From Rachycentron canadum (taxonomy: Eukaryota > Chordata > Actinopteri > Carangiformes > Rachycentridae), in assembly GCA_038496675.1 (NCBI GenBank), contig CM076662.1, positions 17,683,632 through 17,747,631 on the forward strand: a stretch of 64,000 nucleotides of DNA. The letters are read 5' to 3'. Positions 24,291-34,800 of the stretch are shown here, piece after piece. The stretch's first letter is position 1, and every line of letters starts with the position of its first letter. A program made the position numbers and the translations under genes. Under the pieces are notes generated by a model. That model saw only the letters and a program-made list of their open reading frames with translations, searched no databases and had not been told where the DNA came from.

Positions 24291-24890
24291 TGCCTGCCTG
24301 CCTGCCTGCCTGTCTGTCTGTCCGTCCTAAGTTTTGGGCTGATTTCAAAACTTTAAAAACTTCAGCTGCAGACATTTCAGTCGTGTTCTTATCCAGCCTG
24401 TGTTTACACAAAAACAGCTGTAACACTGTCGGATGAAAAGCCTGAACTTGGATGCGATTACATAGAGATTTCAAGCTTTAATCAACAGAGAAGAACATCA
24501 CTGCGTCCAGCTCTCAGCTCAGATCATCCGTCTGCAAACACCAAGTGACCCGAGTAAGATTTTCAAGGGAGCAAACCACATTTTTAAGTAGTTTTATCCC
24601 CGTTTGACACAATTTAAGGTGTGAAAAGTCTCATCTGATGGTGCAGTGGCTTCAGTTTCAGACCAGGGTTTGTGTTGTTCATGATGCAACTGTTCAGCCT
24701 CCAGCGCTCTGTCAAGAAACAGATCTGAATCCCTCACCTGAATGAGACACTTGCTGACGTCACTCGCACAGAGGGCTTTGTTGCAGCCGGAGGTCAGAGA
24801 CAGTCCTGATAGGAGGAAGAGGAGAGCGGTGGCGGCGGCGATGGCGGTGGTGGTGGCGGTGGTGGGGAGGATCAGCTGACCAGGCCTCAT
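12318..24890 (-). CDS. twsg1: Twisted gastrulation BMP signalling modulator 1, four coding exons
   Basis: TWSG1 is a secreted cysteine-rich protein that binds BMPs and chordin and tunes BMP signalling, with a role in dorsoventral patterning. Coding exons in gene order: 24738-24890, 17098-17197, 13652-13912, 12318-12499; total 696 nt, 231 residues, against 223 in human from memory. Residues 1 to about 35 form a signal peptide with an unusual Thr/Ala-rich start and a LLFLLSGLSL core. CNKALCASDVSKCLIQ begins the N-terminal Cys-rich BMP-binding domain, which continues ELCQCRP, NCSCCKECMLCLGNLWEECCDCVGMCNP. The C-terminal Cys domain has CTVVYFDDC, SKYRWFHNACC and GPECVDYGSKAVKCMNCLF. An in-frame TGA four codons before the ATG supports the start. 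All introns are GT-AG and phases agree. The teleost a/b paralogue was not assigned. Confidence 0.97.
12865..12928. repeat. imperfect inverted repeat, 20-bp arms
   Basis: Arm 12865-12884 pairs with arm 12909-12928 at 17 of 20 positions by eye, around a 24-base loop. The arms carry GACCCAACCC / GGGTCGGGTC cores. It lies in twsg1 intron 3 (between 12499 and 13652). Confidence 0.6.
13652..13912 (-). CDS. twsg1: twsg1 coding exon 3 (linker and mid region)
   Basis: It encodes GMCNPKNYSDSPATSKSTVE, the LHRPIPSLFRALTEG and VVSFPVAEELSHHENLVSFL blocks, and NVSVPGNS with two NxS-type glycosylation-like sites. It ends SYDTQ with phase 1. Confidence 0.96.
14967..14979. repeat. G homopolymer run
   Basis: Thirteen consecutive G in twsg1 intron 2 (13912-17098). 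Confidence 0.8.
15355..15690. repeat. degenerate tandem repeat, period about 20 bp
   Basis: Units resembling ACAAAATGACTACAGAGAGA recur with drift: AAAACGACTACGGAGAGAC, AAAATGAATACAGAGAGAT, later AAAATGACCACAAA. This is an old minisatellite-like array in twsg1 intron 2. The edges are approximate. Confidence 0.6.
15737..15800 (+). repeat. interspersed repeat A, partial copy 1
   Basis: GACCTTTGACC...CACCAG.TTCATCCTTGAGTCCA is shared with longer copies at 19355 and 46785. Only the core is present here. Confidence 0.55.
17098..17197 (-). CDS. twsg1: twsg1 coding exon 2 (Cys-rich domain)
   Basis: It encodes ELCQCRPSDGNCSCCKECML to CCDCV, with 10 cysteines in 33 residues, near-identical to the family. 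It is bounded by a ctgcag acceptor and a gtgagt donor. Confidence 0.96.
19355..19533 (+). repeat. interspersed repeat A, copy 2
   Basis: It shares the core CCTTTGACCACCA, the block TTTGTGCCAAATCTG and a CTGTCGCCGG...GACATAAA end with the copy at 46785. Sequences of this type are widespread in fish genomes as short non-autonomous elements. I do not assign a class. Confidence 0.65.
21610..21648. repeat. (CTG)13 trinucleotide repeat
   Basis: Thirteen perfect CTG units on the plus strand, so the twsg1 pre-mRNA carries (CAG)13. It is intronic. Frames through it give poly-Ala, poly-Gln or poly-Cys and are not genes. Confidence 0.9.
22365..22460 (+). repeat. interspersed repeat B, weak copy 1
   Basis: TTTTGATAATCAATTAATCCTTTTAG resembles the core of repeat B seen better at 29495 and 48005. 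It is decayed, with edges uncertain. Confidence 0.35.
23427..23473. repeat. (CA)n microsatellite
   Basis: About 23 uninterrupted AC units in twsg1 intron 1. Confidence 0.95.
23802..23814. repeat. G homopolymer run
   Basis: Thirteen G followed by an A/C-rich segment, in twsg1 intron 1. Confidence 0.8.
24037..24320. repeat. (TCTG)n/(CCTG)n compound tetranucleotide array
   Basis: About 71 tetranucleotide units, all CCTG or TCTG, in unbroken register. It starts with TCTG units, is mostly CCTG, and is punctuated by TCTG blocks. Positions 24121-24180 and 24181-24240 are identical 60-base units. It lies in twsg1 intron 1, about 420 bp downstream of coding exon 1 in gene sense, where the RNA reads CAGG/CAGA. 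Confidence 0.95.
24738..24890 (-). CDS. twsg1: twsg1 coding exon 1 (signal peptide, start of Cys-rich domain)
   Basis: It has 51 codons. The only ATG in frame is at 24890, preceded by an in-frame TGA. The Ala/Thr run at residues 10-22 is written by GGT/GGC-type triplets on the plus strand (24824-24866). It ends at CLIQ before gtgagg. Confidence 0.95.
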
Positions 24891-25597
24891 CCTGATGGCT
24901 CACCAGCACGACACTGGAAACACCTACATCAACAACACAAGAGCACAGGACCAGACCTCAGAGAGCAGAGACAAATAAACAAAAACTCTTCACTGAGACT
25001 CCACAAGAGGAAAAAGTGGAGAGCTGCAAACGGACAGGAGAGGAAAAAAAAGACAAAAAGTTGATGCAAATAACTGATTTTAAGCATCAAACCAACATTT
25101 GATGAAGGGCTTTGACTCTCATTCCCTCCATATGTTGCTCTACAAAAACCAGCAGGCTCATGTTCCCTGTCAGTGAGATACCAGTGTCACCGCTCACACA
25201 CCTGAGCTGTGAAATTCACCTCCAAACTAGATGCTGAAAACATCAAGAAAATGTCGGGCAGGGCTTTGACATGTAAACACCAGATTTCTTTCTTTCTTTA
25301 AAAAAAGAAAAAAAAAAATAGGGCCTGCGTCACGTTTCATTCAAAGCCAGCACTGCTCACTTTACTGTGGAGCAACAACACTCACATCTGGCAACATCAG
25401 CTCCGTTTTTTCGCCCTTTAACACAGTCTGATGTTAAATCTTTATTTATTTATGTCCGATCCCTGCTCCTCCCGCCTCATCTCCCCCTGCACGCTGTTGC
25501 ATTTCACATGACGGAGTGAAAACATGTGAGGAACATTAGCTCCTTCAGTCGTGAAAGCGTTTCTTCACCTCTCTCCCCTTTCTCCTCATCCTCCTCC

Positions 25598-25620
25598 TTC
25601 TTCTTCTTCTTCTTCTTCTT
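25598..25620. repeat. (TTC)n microsatellite
   Basis: About eight TTC units merging into a T run, in the first twsg1 intron before the leader exon. Confidence 0.85.
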
Positions 25621-25725
25621 TTTTTGGGCTCATCGCTTCCACCAAAACTTAGTCTCACTCGAGCGCAGCAAAAACCAGATCCAGTCAAAACACGGTGAAG
25701 ATATAAAAGCAGTTGAAAAACTTAC

Positions 25726-25900
25726 CTCAGCGCTGCGAACAAGTTCACGACTTTTCTTTTCTAAACGGGGGCTGAGGCAGTTTTCTCTTTGAACTTCTCC
25801 AGGATGGTGCTCCGCCGCCGCTCAAGTGTCCACTGTGTCCAGAGGGCGTCAGTCTCTCCGCAGCACAAAGCGACAGGCAGTCGGGCGCCTTAAAGGCACA
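25726..25900 (-). other. twsg1: twsg1 non-coding first exon (5' end unknown)
   Basis: A GAG|gtaagt donor at 25726/25725 is the best candidate for the end of an untranslated first exon. A tttccag acceptor lies about 23 bases before the start ATG in exon 2. The region above it is GC-rich. The 5' border given is arbitrary. Confidence 0.5.
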
Positions 25901-26099
25901 CACTCCATTTTCTACCCAACGTCTGTGGAGGAAAACACCGGGCCTCAGGTCACACACACTCCCCTTTAGTGTCCCCGGTGCAAAGGGCATGAAGAGTCCG
26001 ACTGACCAGGCCGGAAATATCACTAAAAGATCCGATTCGCAGCCGCTGCCGGTGGAGATCTGTGCGTAAAAGTCTTGTGCGTAAAATCTCCCCTTGGCC

Positions 26100-26345
26100 A
26101 TTGGGCCATGTGGGAGCTGTGAGGCTTCTCTAGCACGGGCCCATCCACCCCCCTTCCCTCCCTCGATCCATTAAACACCCTCCTTTGTCTCGGGTCTTAT
26201 CAGCGGACTTGTGAGTGCGCTCATTAGGTGAGAAAGAGGCGACTCGGAAGCTGTGAAGCCGCGCGGACTCCCCGCTGAGCCGCGCGCCCCCCGCGCTCAT
26301 CCGCAGCGCGACCAGCGCCGGCAACGCAAACGCTCTGATGGGTCG
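26100..26345. promoter_or_regulatory. twsg1: CpG-rich region upstream of twsg1
   Basis: The densest CpG stretch between the two genes lies around 26240-26335, with many CGCG steps and no TATA box recognised. It is a plausible CpG-island promoter for twsg1, but the exact start site cannot be placed. Confidence 0.45.
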
Positions 26346-27589
26346 TTTAGCTCCACAGGTGTTTACATGTGTTTTCCCAGGACCTCATCAAAGCCACAAC
26401 ATCAGTCCGCCTCACCCCCAACCCCTACATCACCCACCACCCCAGCTCCTCTCGGCTGCCCCCCGGCCTGTAGGGGTGAGGGGAGGAAGGTCAGCCAGGA
26501 GCGGACACACCTTCTACCGAGGCGGGAACATTTCAATTTCCCACCAGATTCAGGAAGAGAGAGATTGGTTTTTGTCACGTGATTTTAACGCGACATCCAC
26601 ACGCCAGGAAATAGACTGAATCTTATTCAAGGCCAGGAAACATCAGTCAGTTGTCAGTTTATTAGGAACAGAGAAGTCAAACTGATCCAGTTCAACACAA
26701 CAGTCCTGCAATAAACCTCACATCATGTTTCAGATCAGTTCAGGCTTTGTTTCACACTCAGAGGTGTTTCTAATATTTAGTTTTCCCTTTGATATGAAAG
26801 TGGGTTCGTGTCTGAATTTAGTTTCAGCCAAAAAGAAACAAAAAAACTAAATATTCATTAAATTGTACTAGAAGTTGAAAATGTTTTTAAAGTATGAAAA
26901 TAATTGCAATCATTGGCTAATAAAATACAGTGAAGGAGGAAGTACAGTTAGTTTATAAACTGTGAGTTTATTTATTTTATATTGTTTTATAAACTGATCA
27001 TATGTCTCACAGGTAAAACAGTAACTGCAAAGAAATCAATGTGGTGGATTTAATGGAAATACTCATAAGTATCTCAGTCACTGAGCTTTTTATAAATGTA
27101 CTTTGTTTTAATTTCCCTTTGTTACATTATCATTACAATTAACATCCTTACAGTCAGAAGATAAAGACAAACTGAGCTGCTATGATATTAGTGCATTAAG
27201 AGAAAGATCATCTCACCACATTGTGCAATGACTTGGCTGGTTGTGCAGTGTTGAGTACAGCGACACCTACTGGCTGAAAATAAACCTGCTCAACTATCAA
27301 ATAAATCTGACATCAAATTATTTCTCACGCAGCTGCAGCATGATTATTGGCCTTCTAATTTTTTCAATTAATTTGTCTATAAAATGTTAGAAAATAGTGA
27401 AACATTTACATTTTCTCATATTTTGTAATTGCTTTAATTTGGCACATAAAATATGAAAATAGAAAAAAAAATGTCTGAGAAGCTACAGTGACGTGATCAT
27501 ACTGTGTCCAAACATGATAAAAAAAAAAATCATTAATATTTAAAAAAGTTTAAGCAGTATTAAATAAATGACACCAAAACCAGGAGTTT
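26346..27589. other. Intergenic between twsg1 promoter and ankrd12 3' end
   Basis: No gene was recognised. The left part is GC-moderate, the rest AT-rich. It includes a decayed copy of repeat B near 27.34-27.41 kb. Confidence 0.5.
27335..27410 (+). repeat. interspersed repeat B, partial copy 2
   Basis: TCTATAAAATGTTAGAAAATAGTGAAA is the hallmark second half of repeat B, also seen at 48070 and, degraded, at 29560. Confidence 0.5.
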
Positions 27590-28668
27590 TAATTTCACAA
27601 CAAATAAAATTTATTCAATTATATATTACAAATATGTACAAGTCATGTAACAAGTAAATATTAAAATAGACATTTTTTAGAACTATCGTTCAAAAGGCAT
27701 TATGTTGAAAAAATAGGATTTGTTGTGATCTCACATTGAAACTGTAAAAGTATGCTTTTTTTTCCTTGAAAACCACAATAGACTTTAATGTGTGCGAGAC
27801 ACAATGGACAACACATGAGGAGTAAAGCCGCAAAGAGGACATAACAAATGGCGCAAAAAAAGCTGGAACACTTCAGTAAACCTCACAATTAAGTCCACAG
27901 TACAGCTCTTTAGGAAAAAAGTACAAACAACGCAACGCATGCACAGCATTTAATTGCCAAAGTCAAAAAACACCAGCTGTGGCGTGGAACTCCAGATGAG
28001 GAAGGAAGAAACGGTAAAAAACAGAAAACACAACGAAAACCAACACATGCTTAAGAATTTAAGCCAACAACAACAAGAACATCACAGACGAAGAGGACAC
28101 TTGATATAAAAACCAACTTTGGTCCATTAAAACATGAGACAGAACAAGTTTACAATCAAAATATCTATTATTTTTTGTTTTTACAAGTTTAAAACAATAA
28201 TTACATGGCTATTTACAAATGCACAATTTTTTTATGTATAAAATAAGTTAAAAAATTAAGAGCACAATCTGTACACAATGTATGAACACTCACTTTGAAA
28301 ACAATTGAAATCTTTCGGCTGTGTGACCCTGCGTGATGAAGAGCAGTAGCCGGTGGTGTTGTCCACACTTTTGCCTCTTGCTGCAGCTCCTGGCCCAGCT
28401 TTTGGTCTCTGCTCCCTGGGCTTCCCGTGTGGCCCGGACCCCCTTTCTCCTGGTCGGTCCACGATCCCCCTGGTAGCGGCGGTCGTGCCTGTTTGGACTC
28501 TTAAGAGCTCTAGCATAAAAAAAAATCATCTCTTTGCTAAGTGCTCTTTCGTATTGCCGCCACAGTCTAAGTGCTTCACATTTTTCTTTCCTTTTCCTCG
28601 AATGCGTCGGCTGCCGCTCGTGTCTGCGATATGGCCGCTGCTGTGGCAAAGCGCGCATGTCCTACAGT
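27590..28668 (-). other. ankrd12: ankrd12 3' UTR (inferred)
   Basis: Sequence from the stop codon to the poly(A) hexamer. The half nearest the stop is GC-rich with open frames by chance; the distal half is A-rich. No further coding exon was seen. Confidence 0.5.
27610..27615 (-). terminator. ankrd12: candidate ankrd12 poly(A) signal
   Basis: AATAAA in gene sense, 1054 bases past the stop codon. A plus-strand AATAAA overlaps at 27603-27608, so the spot is nearly palindromic. Cleavage is expected near 27590. Confidence 0.5.
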
Positions 28669-28854
28669 TCATATCGGTGTGAGGTCAAAGTCGTCGTTGA
28701 CCTCCACGAGCGGGATGTAGAACTCGGGGATCTCGAAGATGCTGGTCGACTTGTAGGTGGCCGGGTCCAGCTCCTGTAGTTTGAGCTGCCACTCCAGACG
28801 CTGGACGGCGTTCAGGGCCGCTGCCTCGTGCTGCTGCCTCATCAGAAGACATGT
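28669..28854 (-). CDS. ankrd12: ankrd12 coding exon 12 (C-terminus)
   Basis: TCLLMRQQHEAAALNAVQRL through LDPATYKS to VEVNDDFDLTPI and TGA. The acceptor is preceded by a 12-base T run. The LTPI end identifies ANKRD12 rather than ANKRD11. Confidence 0.96.
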   Translation of the reverse strand, partial: TCLLMRQQHEAAALNAVQRLEWQLKLQELDPATYKSTSIFEIPEFYIPLVEVNDDFDLTPI

Positions 28855-31800
28855 CTGCCGCGAGGGGAAAAAAAAAAAAATTCTAATTCATTCTTTTATC
28901 CACACAGATGTTCTGATTTCGATCAAGAATGTTTATTTCAGAGAAGGAAAGTGCACACGGAAAAACAGTCAACAACAAAAACAAAAAACAGCCATAAGTT
29001 TTGGTCGAGATGAATAATTCTTCAACCTGCTGTCAAATTCAAAGAGACTCTGCTTCTCTCTTGGTGTTAAATAGGTCTTTAGACCCTGAACCTGAGGATC
29101 AGAACTAAGGGTCCAAAGGATAAATTTGAGATTTTAATCTTAAAAAAAAAAAAAAAAACTAAAAAAAAAACAAAGATACAAAAACAAACCTCTAAGGGTT
29201 AAATATGTGACTGAGAAACTGATGTTTTACCAGAAACCTTTCCTAGAAAATTGGAGGAACGGAAAAGACAGCCTCACATCTCGTTCTGAATAAATCCAGG
29301 GACAATAAGGACATTCAGAGGAACAACAATCACCCACCCCATGTTTTCATTTTCCCTGTGAACTATTTCAATTGTTACAAAAAGGTAACAAAACATGTCG
29401 TCTTTAAAAACCTGTGCTACATAAAATTCTTTGACATTAGTGGCAAAAAAATAACTGTTGAAACTGCTCATTCAAAGATAATATGCCACCTTTAACTAGG
29501 GCTGCAACTAATGGCTGTCATTGATTAATCCAGATTTTTTTATACTAATATTTTATCTATAAAGTAATGATAAATAGTGAAAACTGCCTGTTATAATTTG
29601 TCTGTACATGTCTCTTTTTTTCCCATTTACAATGAAAAAAACAAAAACAAAAAAAAAAACAGAAAAACAACCTGAGACAAACACAAACAAGCAAATTAAA
29701 TTGACAATGCATTTTTGCTTAAAACATTAAAATAAAATGGAATAAAGTAATGACAAAATAATTGACTTGGGCTTTAGATTCAATCTAAAAACATGTTATT
29801 TGGGATTCATTTAGGTGATCTTTGCATTTGCTGTGAAGAATAGTCTCAAATCAAACATGTCAAATAGACGCGGTGGAAAATCTTACCTTCAGTTTATCAA
29901 ACTTGTCATCAACGTCTTGTAACCAGGACATGAACTGCCGAGCGTTGAATCTGTCTCTCACTGAAGTTTTGCCATCGTCGCTCTGTGAACCAAGGACACG
30001 ATAACTAACTAAACACAGACGTCCTTACACATCAAAATAAAAGCTCCCCTTGGGCTGGGAAATATATGTAGTTTAAGCCGTAGCACTTACCTGGACGTCC
30101 TGAGGCATGTTATACACTTCAGCATCCAGTAAGACTGTACAGGCGCTGAAAGGCAGAGTCTGATTGGCTAGTGTTCTCGCTGCCCGGTAATGGACTCGTA
30201 AGACTTCCTGCTCGTTTGAAACAATCAGCTTTTCCTGAGAAGAAGGTAACATCAAATCAATGCTCAAGTCTCTCTCTTTCTGTTTATCTGAAACTGCAGC
30301 AATTGAAAAAAACAAAACAAACAAAAAAAAAAAAAAACGTTTCTAGGATGTGACTTCAGCACTGATACCATGTTTAAAGTCTTCCACAGTATAAAAAAAA
30401 AAAACATAACTTTTATTCACTCATAAATGTCTAAAGGTTCAAACTGACCATAAAATGACGGCTCATTTAAACACGTACCCTTTCAATGCTGTGTTGTAGT
30501 CTCAGCTTCATGCGGACGACCTCTTGTTGTTTGAACATCTCTTTCAGCTGCTCAGGTAATGACGGAGGTGGAGTTATCTGCACAACAATGGAGACAACGG
30601 TTCAAAGTGCTTCATCAACCCTGCAGCCTGAGGTCTAGATGCTTAGTCACCATGCAGGTGATCAAACACTGCACCGTTTACTTCCCTCTAATGGAGCATT
30701 AACGTGACATTACGTAAACCGCCGATGATACTGAGTAACTTCAAATACAGGCTGAGAAGCAGCTTGGCTACATGCAGGGCCGGGGTTCAGCAGTGTTTTA
30801 TCAAACCTGAAATCTCATTATGCTCAGCTTTCAAAATTTACAAGCAATTAAAAACAGACTTAAAGTTTTGAACCACAGCCAAGTTCGTGTTGACAACCTG
30901 TGTCTACAACTTGAAAACGAGATGAGCAGCATTAGATAAGAAATGTTGACTTAACAGTCTTCAAATAATGACAGCTGCAGCCTAATGAGCCTTTGATCCC
31001 GATTCAGAGCTGCTACTCAGATTAAGAGACTAAGATTCTGCTAAAATCAGCTCAATTGTGAGTTGCAATTTCTCAAGAGACGTCTCTACTGTGTCAGTTG
31101 TGTCTAAATGTCCTTCATCTTTCATTGCCCCTGCTCTCTGCCAAACAAAACACTGCCTTATCTTAAATTAATATCACAATAATTTAGCAGTTTTAATTCA
31201 AACAAGCCCAACTCTTATTTATACATGTGCTGTATCACAACACAGATCAGCTTGTCATGGGAGCATGGTTGAGAAATTTAAATCCAAGGGAAAAGGCTGT
31301 TTGACAGAAAGATAAAGCCATGAAAATAAAGCATACACGCTTCAACTGTTAGTGGCTTTTTTTCAGTGACCCCAGTCGTAGCAGGACATCACTCAGCTTC
31401 TGTGCCAGTGTTCCTGGCTGCTTCTCTAAACTGGGAGGGCACTGATCCCAATCAGGTGAAACGCTGACCAGAGATTAACTACCTCATACAACCCCACTCC
31501 GCACGACCCCCACAATCACTTTAATACAGCCACACTACAGCTGATTGTGAGCAACCGAGAAAAGATGTGATGAAACTCACTGTTGGTATACAGAGCTTGC
31601 TGAGTGGGTTCCCATCTAAGAGGTAGGATCCATTGAAGGTCACATATTCATCATAATACTGTGGTGGTTGGGGCGTGACGCTACACAACACTTTGCGCTT
31701 CTCCTCGATCTTCTTTCTGATGTGCAGGAACTCGTAGTAAGGGTTCGCCCTCTCTGTCTGATAAGGTTCAATCTCCTCCAACTTTACAGAGTCCACAATG

Positions 31801-34800
31801 GCAGCCAGGGATTGCTGACCCCTCTCCTTCTCCTGTTGAGTTGTAGAGCACGGCTGGGAGTTCGACACTTTAGGCATCTTCCTCTTGCGTGGATGGGGAA
31901 CGTGGATGTCCACTTCCTCGTCTGCAGAGCGGACCTTGACCTTGGCTCCTGAAGAATCAGACTCCCGGTCTCCAGACATTGGAGAGGAGCTCCCTGAGGT
32001 GTTGCTGCTGACGTCCGTCTGAGCTGCCAGCTGGACGGTGCTTTGACTCGGTTCTTCTCCAGCTGAACATGGCTCAGGTTTCTCGTCATAAGGCGTCACC
32101 TCCATCGGCTCTGAGGAAGACTCTGCTTTCAAGTCAGACAAGCTCTCGGTAGCCGCGCTGCCCTCAGCTGCCAAATGCTCTGTTGCAACAGAAACAGCAG
32201 CGCCACTGTTGTTCTCCGAGCTCTGTGGGACATCGGTCGTCTCTTCAGCTTTGTCTTCAGGGCTCACACAGGACATGCTGTCTCTTTTCTCCAGCTGAAC
32301 ATCCAGACATGGGCCTGCAGTGTCACTGGAAGGTTTTGATTTCTTGCAGTCTTGGTTAGTTACGTCCATATCCTCTTGAGAACATTTGGACTCTGTGTTA
32401 GTTTTGCTAAGACCTGGCAAAGACTCCCCCGCAGTGGAGCTGGAAACGTGTGAGCTGGTGGACGGTACAGGGCTTCCCATCCCTTCTGTTCTGAAGCTTT
32501 CGGTAACTATTTCCATGCTCTCCAGCTCTGGTTTATCTGCGTTCTCAGGAAGCTTCTCTTTGTGGTCAGAAACCTGTGTGGTACCCGTTTCTGTCTGCTG
32601 CTGGCTCTCCACACCAGAGGATGGGAGTGGTTCTCTCTGCTGGAAGGTTTTCGTGTTTGTGAGCGCTGATGGTTCAGCAGATACAGGAGCTGTAGGTATT
32701 GGTTGATCAGGATCCTTGTCGCTGCATTCTGCCTGTGAATTTTCCATCAGACACTGAACATCCTTCACAACAGGAGATTCAGAGGTGGGAAGAGCTTTCT
32801 GCTCCGTTGATCCAGTTTGAGAACCACTACACTGTGAGAGGCTGGACTGTGGAATCAGGTTTTTATTCAAAGGATCTTTGTTTGACACTTGTGGGGTCAA
32901 GCAGCCAGGTGTGCTCCCTTCTCTCTCTGACAATGATTCAGACACTGAATTCATATATGGTTGACTATTGAGGTTTTCTTCTGGTTCTGCTGAGGTCTCC
33001 CTTGTTCTCAACTCCTCAGAGGGCACGCTGGGTTTTGGCAGATTTTCAACAGCTTTGCCTTCAGTCGATGAGTTGGCGTCCTCGTCCAGAATGGCCCTGA
33101 GGTAGGGAGACTCATGTCTGCCGGACAGCAGCGTCCGATTACTTTGTGGCGCATCTGGAAGACTGTTGCAATCTTTGTCATGAACAGATGGCGATCTGGT
33201 GGCCTGAATGACGAGGGAAGACTGAAGGAATGCGGGTTGAGAGTCTGAGGCTTCCAGGTTCATGTCAGAGTCATATTCAACGTGTCTGGGTGTTAATGTT
33301 GTGGCCTGACATGAATCCTCTGAGCTAGCAACAGAGACTAAGGACACAGACCTGGACATGAGGCCACAGCGTTCACTCTCTGGTCTGGGCGATCTGTTCA
33401 GACAGTTTTCCACAGCTGACATGACCTTTGCGCTGATGGAGGGAAGACTCTTTCCATCTAGCGACATTGTCCTGGGGCTGGCGCCGTCCTTCAGGGGTTT
33501 ATCTCTGCTGTGGACATCAGAGGCTTCAGAGCTTTTTGAGCGTATTAGCTCCTTACTCAAACATGGTTCAGTCTTCGTTCTGTCTTTAGGCTTGGGCTTC
33601 CCTGGGTCTGCCAGAGGTCGCTGTTTAAGCCTTTCCCGCTCTTTCTGTTTGATTTTCTCTAGATGTTTCCGGTGCCACTGCTCAATCTCCTGGTCCTTCA
33701 GGCTGAGCATGCGCTCAAAGCTCGTCTGCATCAAATCGTCGTTCACAAGCCTCTTTTCTTTTGGCTTGGGGTCTCGTGTTGCTGGCGAGGCTTTTGACTT
33801 GGCCTTGTCTGCATCCGTGTCATTGGGTTTCACTTTGCTGATCTTGGTCTGCTGGGATCGGTCTTTGTGCCTATCTTTATCCTTGTCCTTGTGTCTCTCT
33901 GAGTCTCTATCACGGTCTCTCCGGTCGCGATCCTTTTCTGGTGTTCTCACAACCTCGTCCTTTGATTTTGTGGATAAGGACTTGCTGCTCTCAGACAGAT
34001 AGCTCTTCTTCTCTTCTAAAAGCAATTTCAGATTGGAGGTTGAGGAAAGTCCGCCATCTTTTATTTTATCTTTTTTCTTCCTGTCACAGTCCTTTTCTTT
34101 AGAGCGATCAGATTTACTATGATCTGTGGTCTTCTCCAGAGGTTTTCCTTTCTTATCAGAGGTTGTGCGATCCTTTTCTCTGTGATCCCCGGCACTATAC
34201 TCTCTCTCCTGCTTCTCCCTATCAGACCGTTTGTCAAACTTATCTTTATTTTTCCTGCTGTCTTCGTGCTTTTTTGTTGTGGATAAAGATTTCAGTTTTT
34301 CATTCTCTTTGTAATTTTTATCTCCAGGCGAGTGGGAAGAAATGGCTCCCGTTCTCTCTTTTTCCTTCCAACGATCCACTGAATTCTGTGGTTCAGCTTT
34401 GTCAGAGTGCTCAGTTTTAATCTTTTTTTCCTTGTCAGGATGCCTTTTTTCCATTTTTTCGGAATCCTTTTCCTTTCCTGGGAGCCTCTTGTCAGTTTTT
34501 TCGCGTGAGCCTTTTTCAGAGGGCTCCAGCTGTTCTTGATCAGCTGTGATCCCACTTATGGGTTTCTCTTCTGTCTCTTCTTTCATGTTGTTGCTCTGCA
34601 GCGACTCCTCAGGAATCCGCCCTGAGCCGTGGCAGTCCACCCTCTCGTCACGCTCACTCAGCTTTGAATCCTTTACCTTCTCCTCTTTACCAGCAGCCTC
34701 CTTCCGCTCTTTTTTCACGGCCTTGTCTTTTTCTCGCTCCTCTCTTGGCCTCTTTTCCCTACTGCTGGAGTGTTTCTCCTTTGTGTTCCTCTCATCTTTG

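Larger units (their letters stand above)
17198..24737 (-). other. twsg1 intron 1 (between coding exons 1 and 2)
   Basis: It is 7.5 kb with no recognisable exon of another gene. Contents: repeat A copy 2, a (CTG)13 tract, a (CA)n tract, G runs and the large CCTG/TCTG array, each listed separately. The long frames at 21.4-22.3 kb and 24.0-24.5 kb are products of the triplet and tetranucleotide repeats. Confidence 0.6.

Noticed and set aside
23989..24474. Long frames of Cys-Leu-Pro-Ala or Gly-Arg-Gln repeats on both strands
   Set aside because: They are written entirely by the CCTG/TCTG array; intronic, no gene features.
33358..34002. 214-codon plus-strand frame opposite the giant ankrd12 exon
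   Set aside because: It is the antisense shadow of a Lys/Glu/Ser-rich coding exon, giving a Ser/Phe/Leu-rich translation without family motifs.
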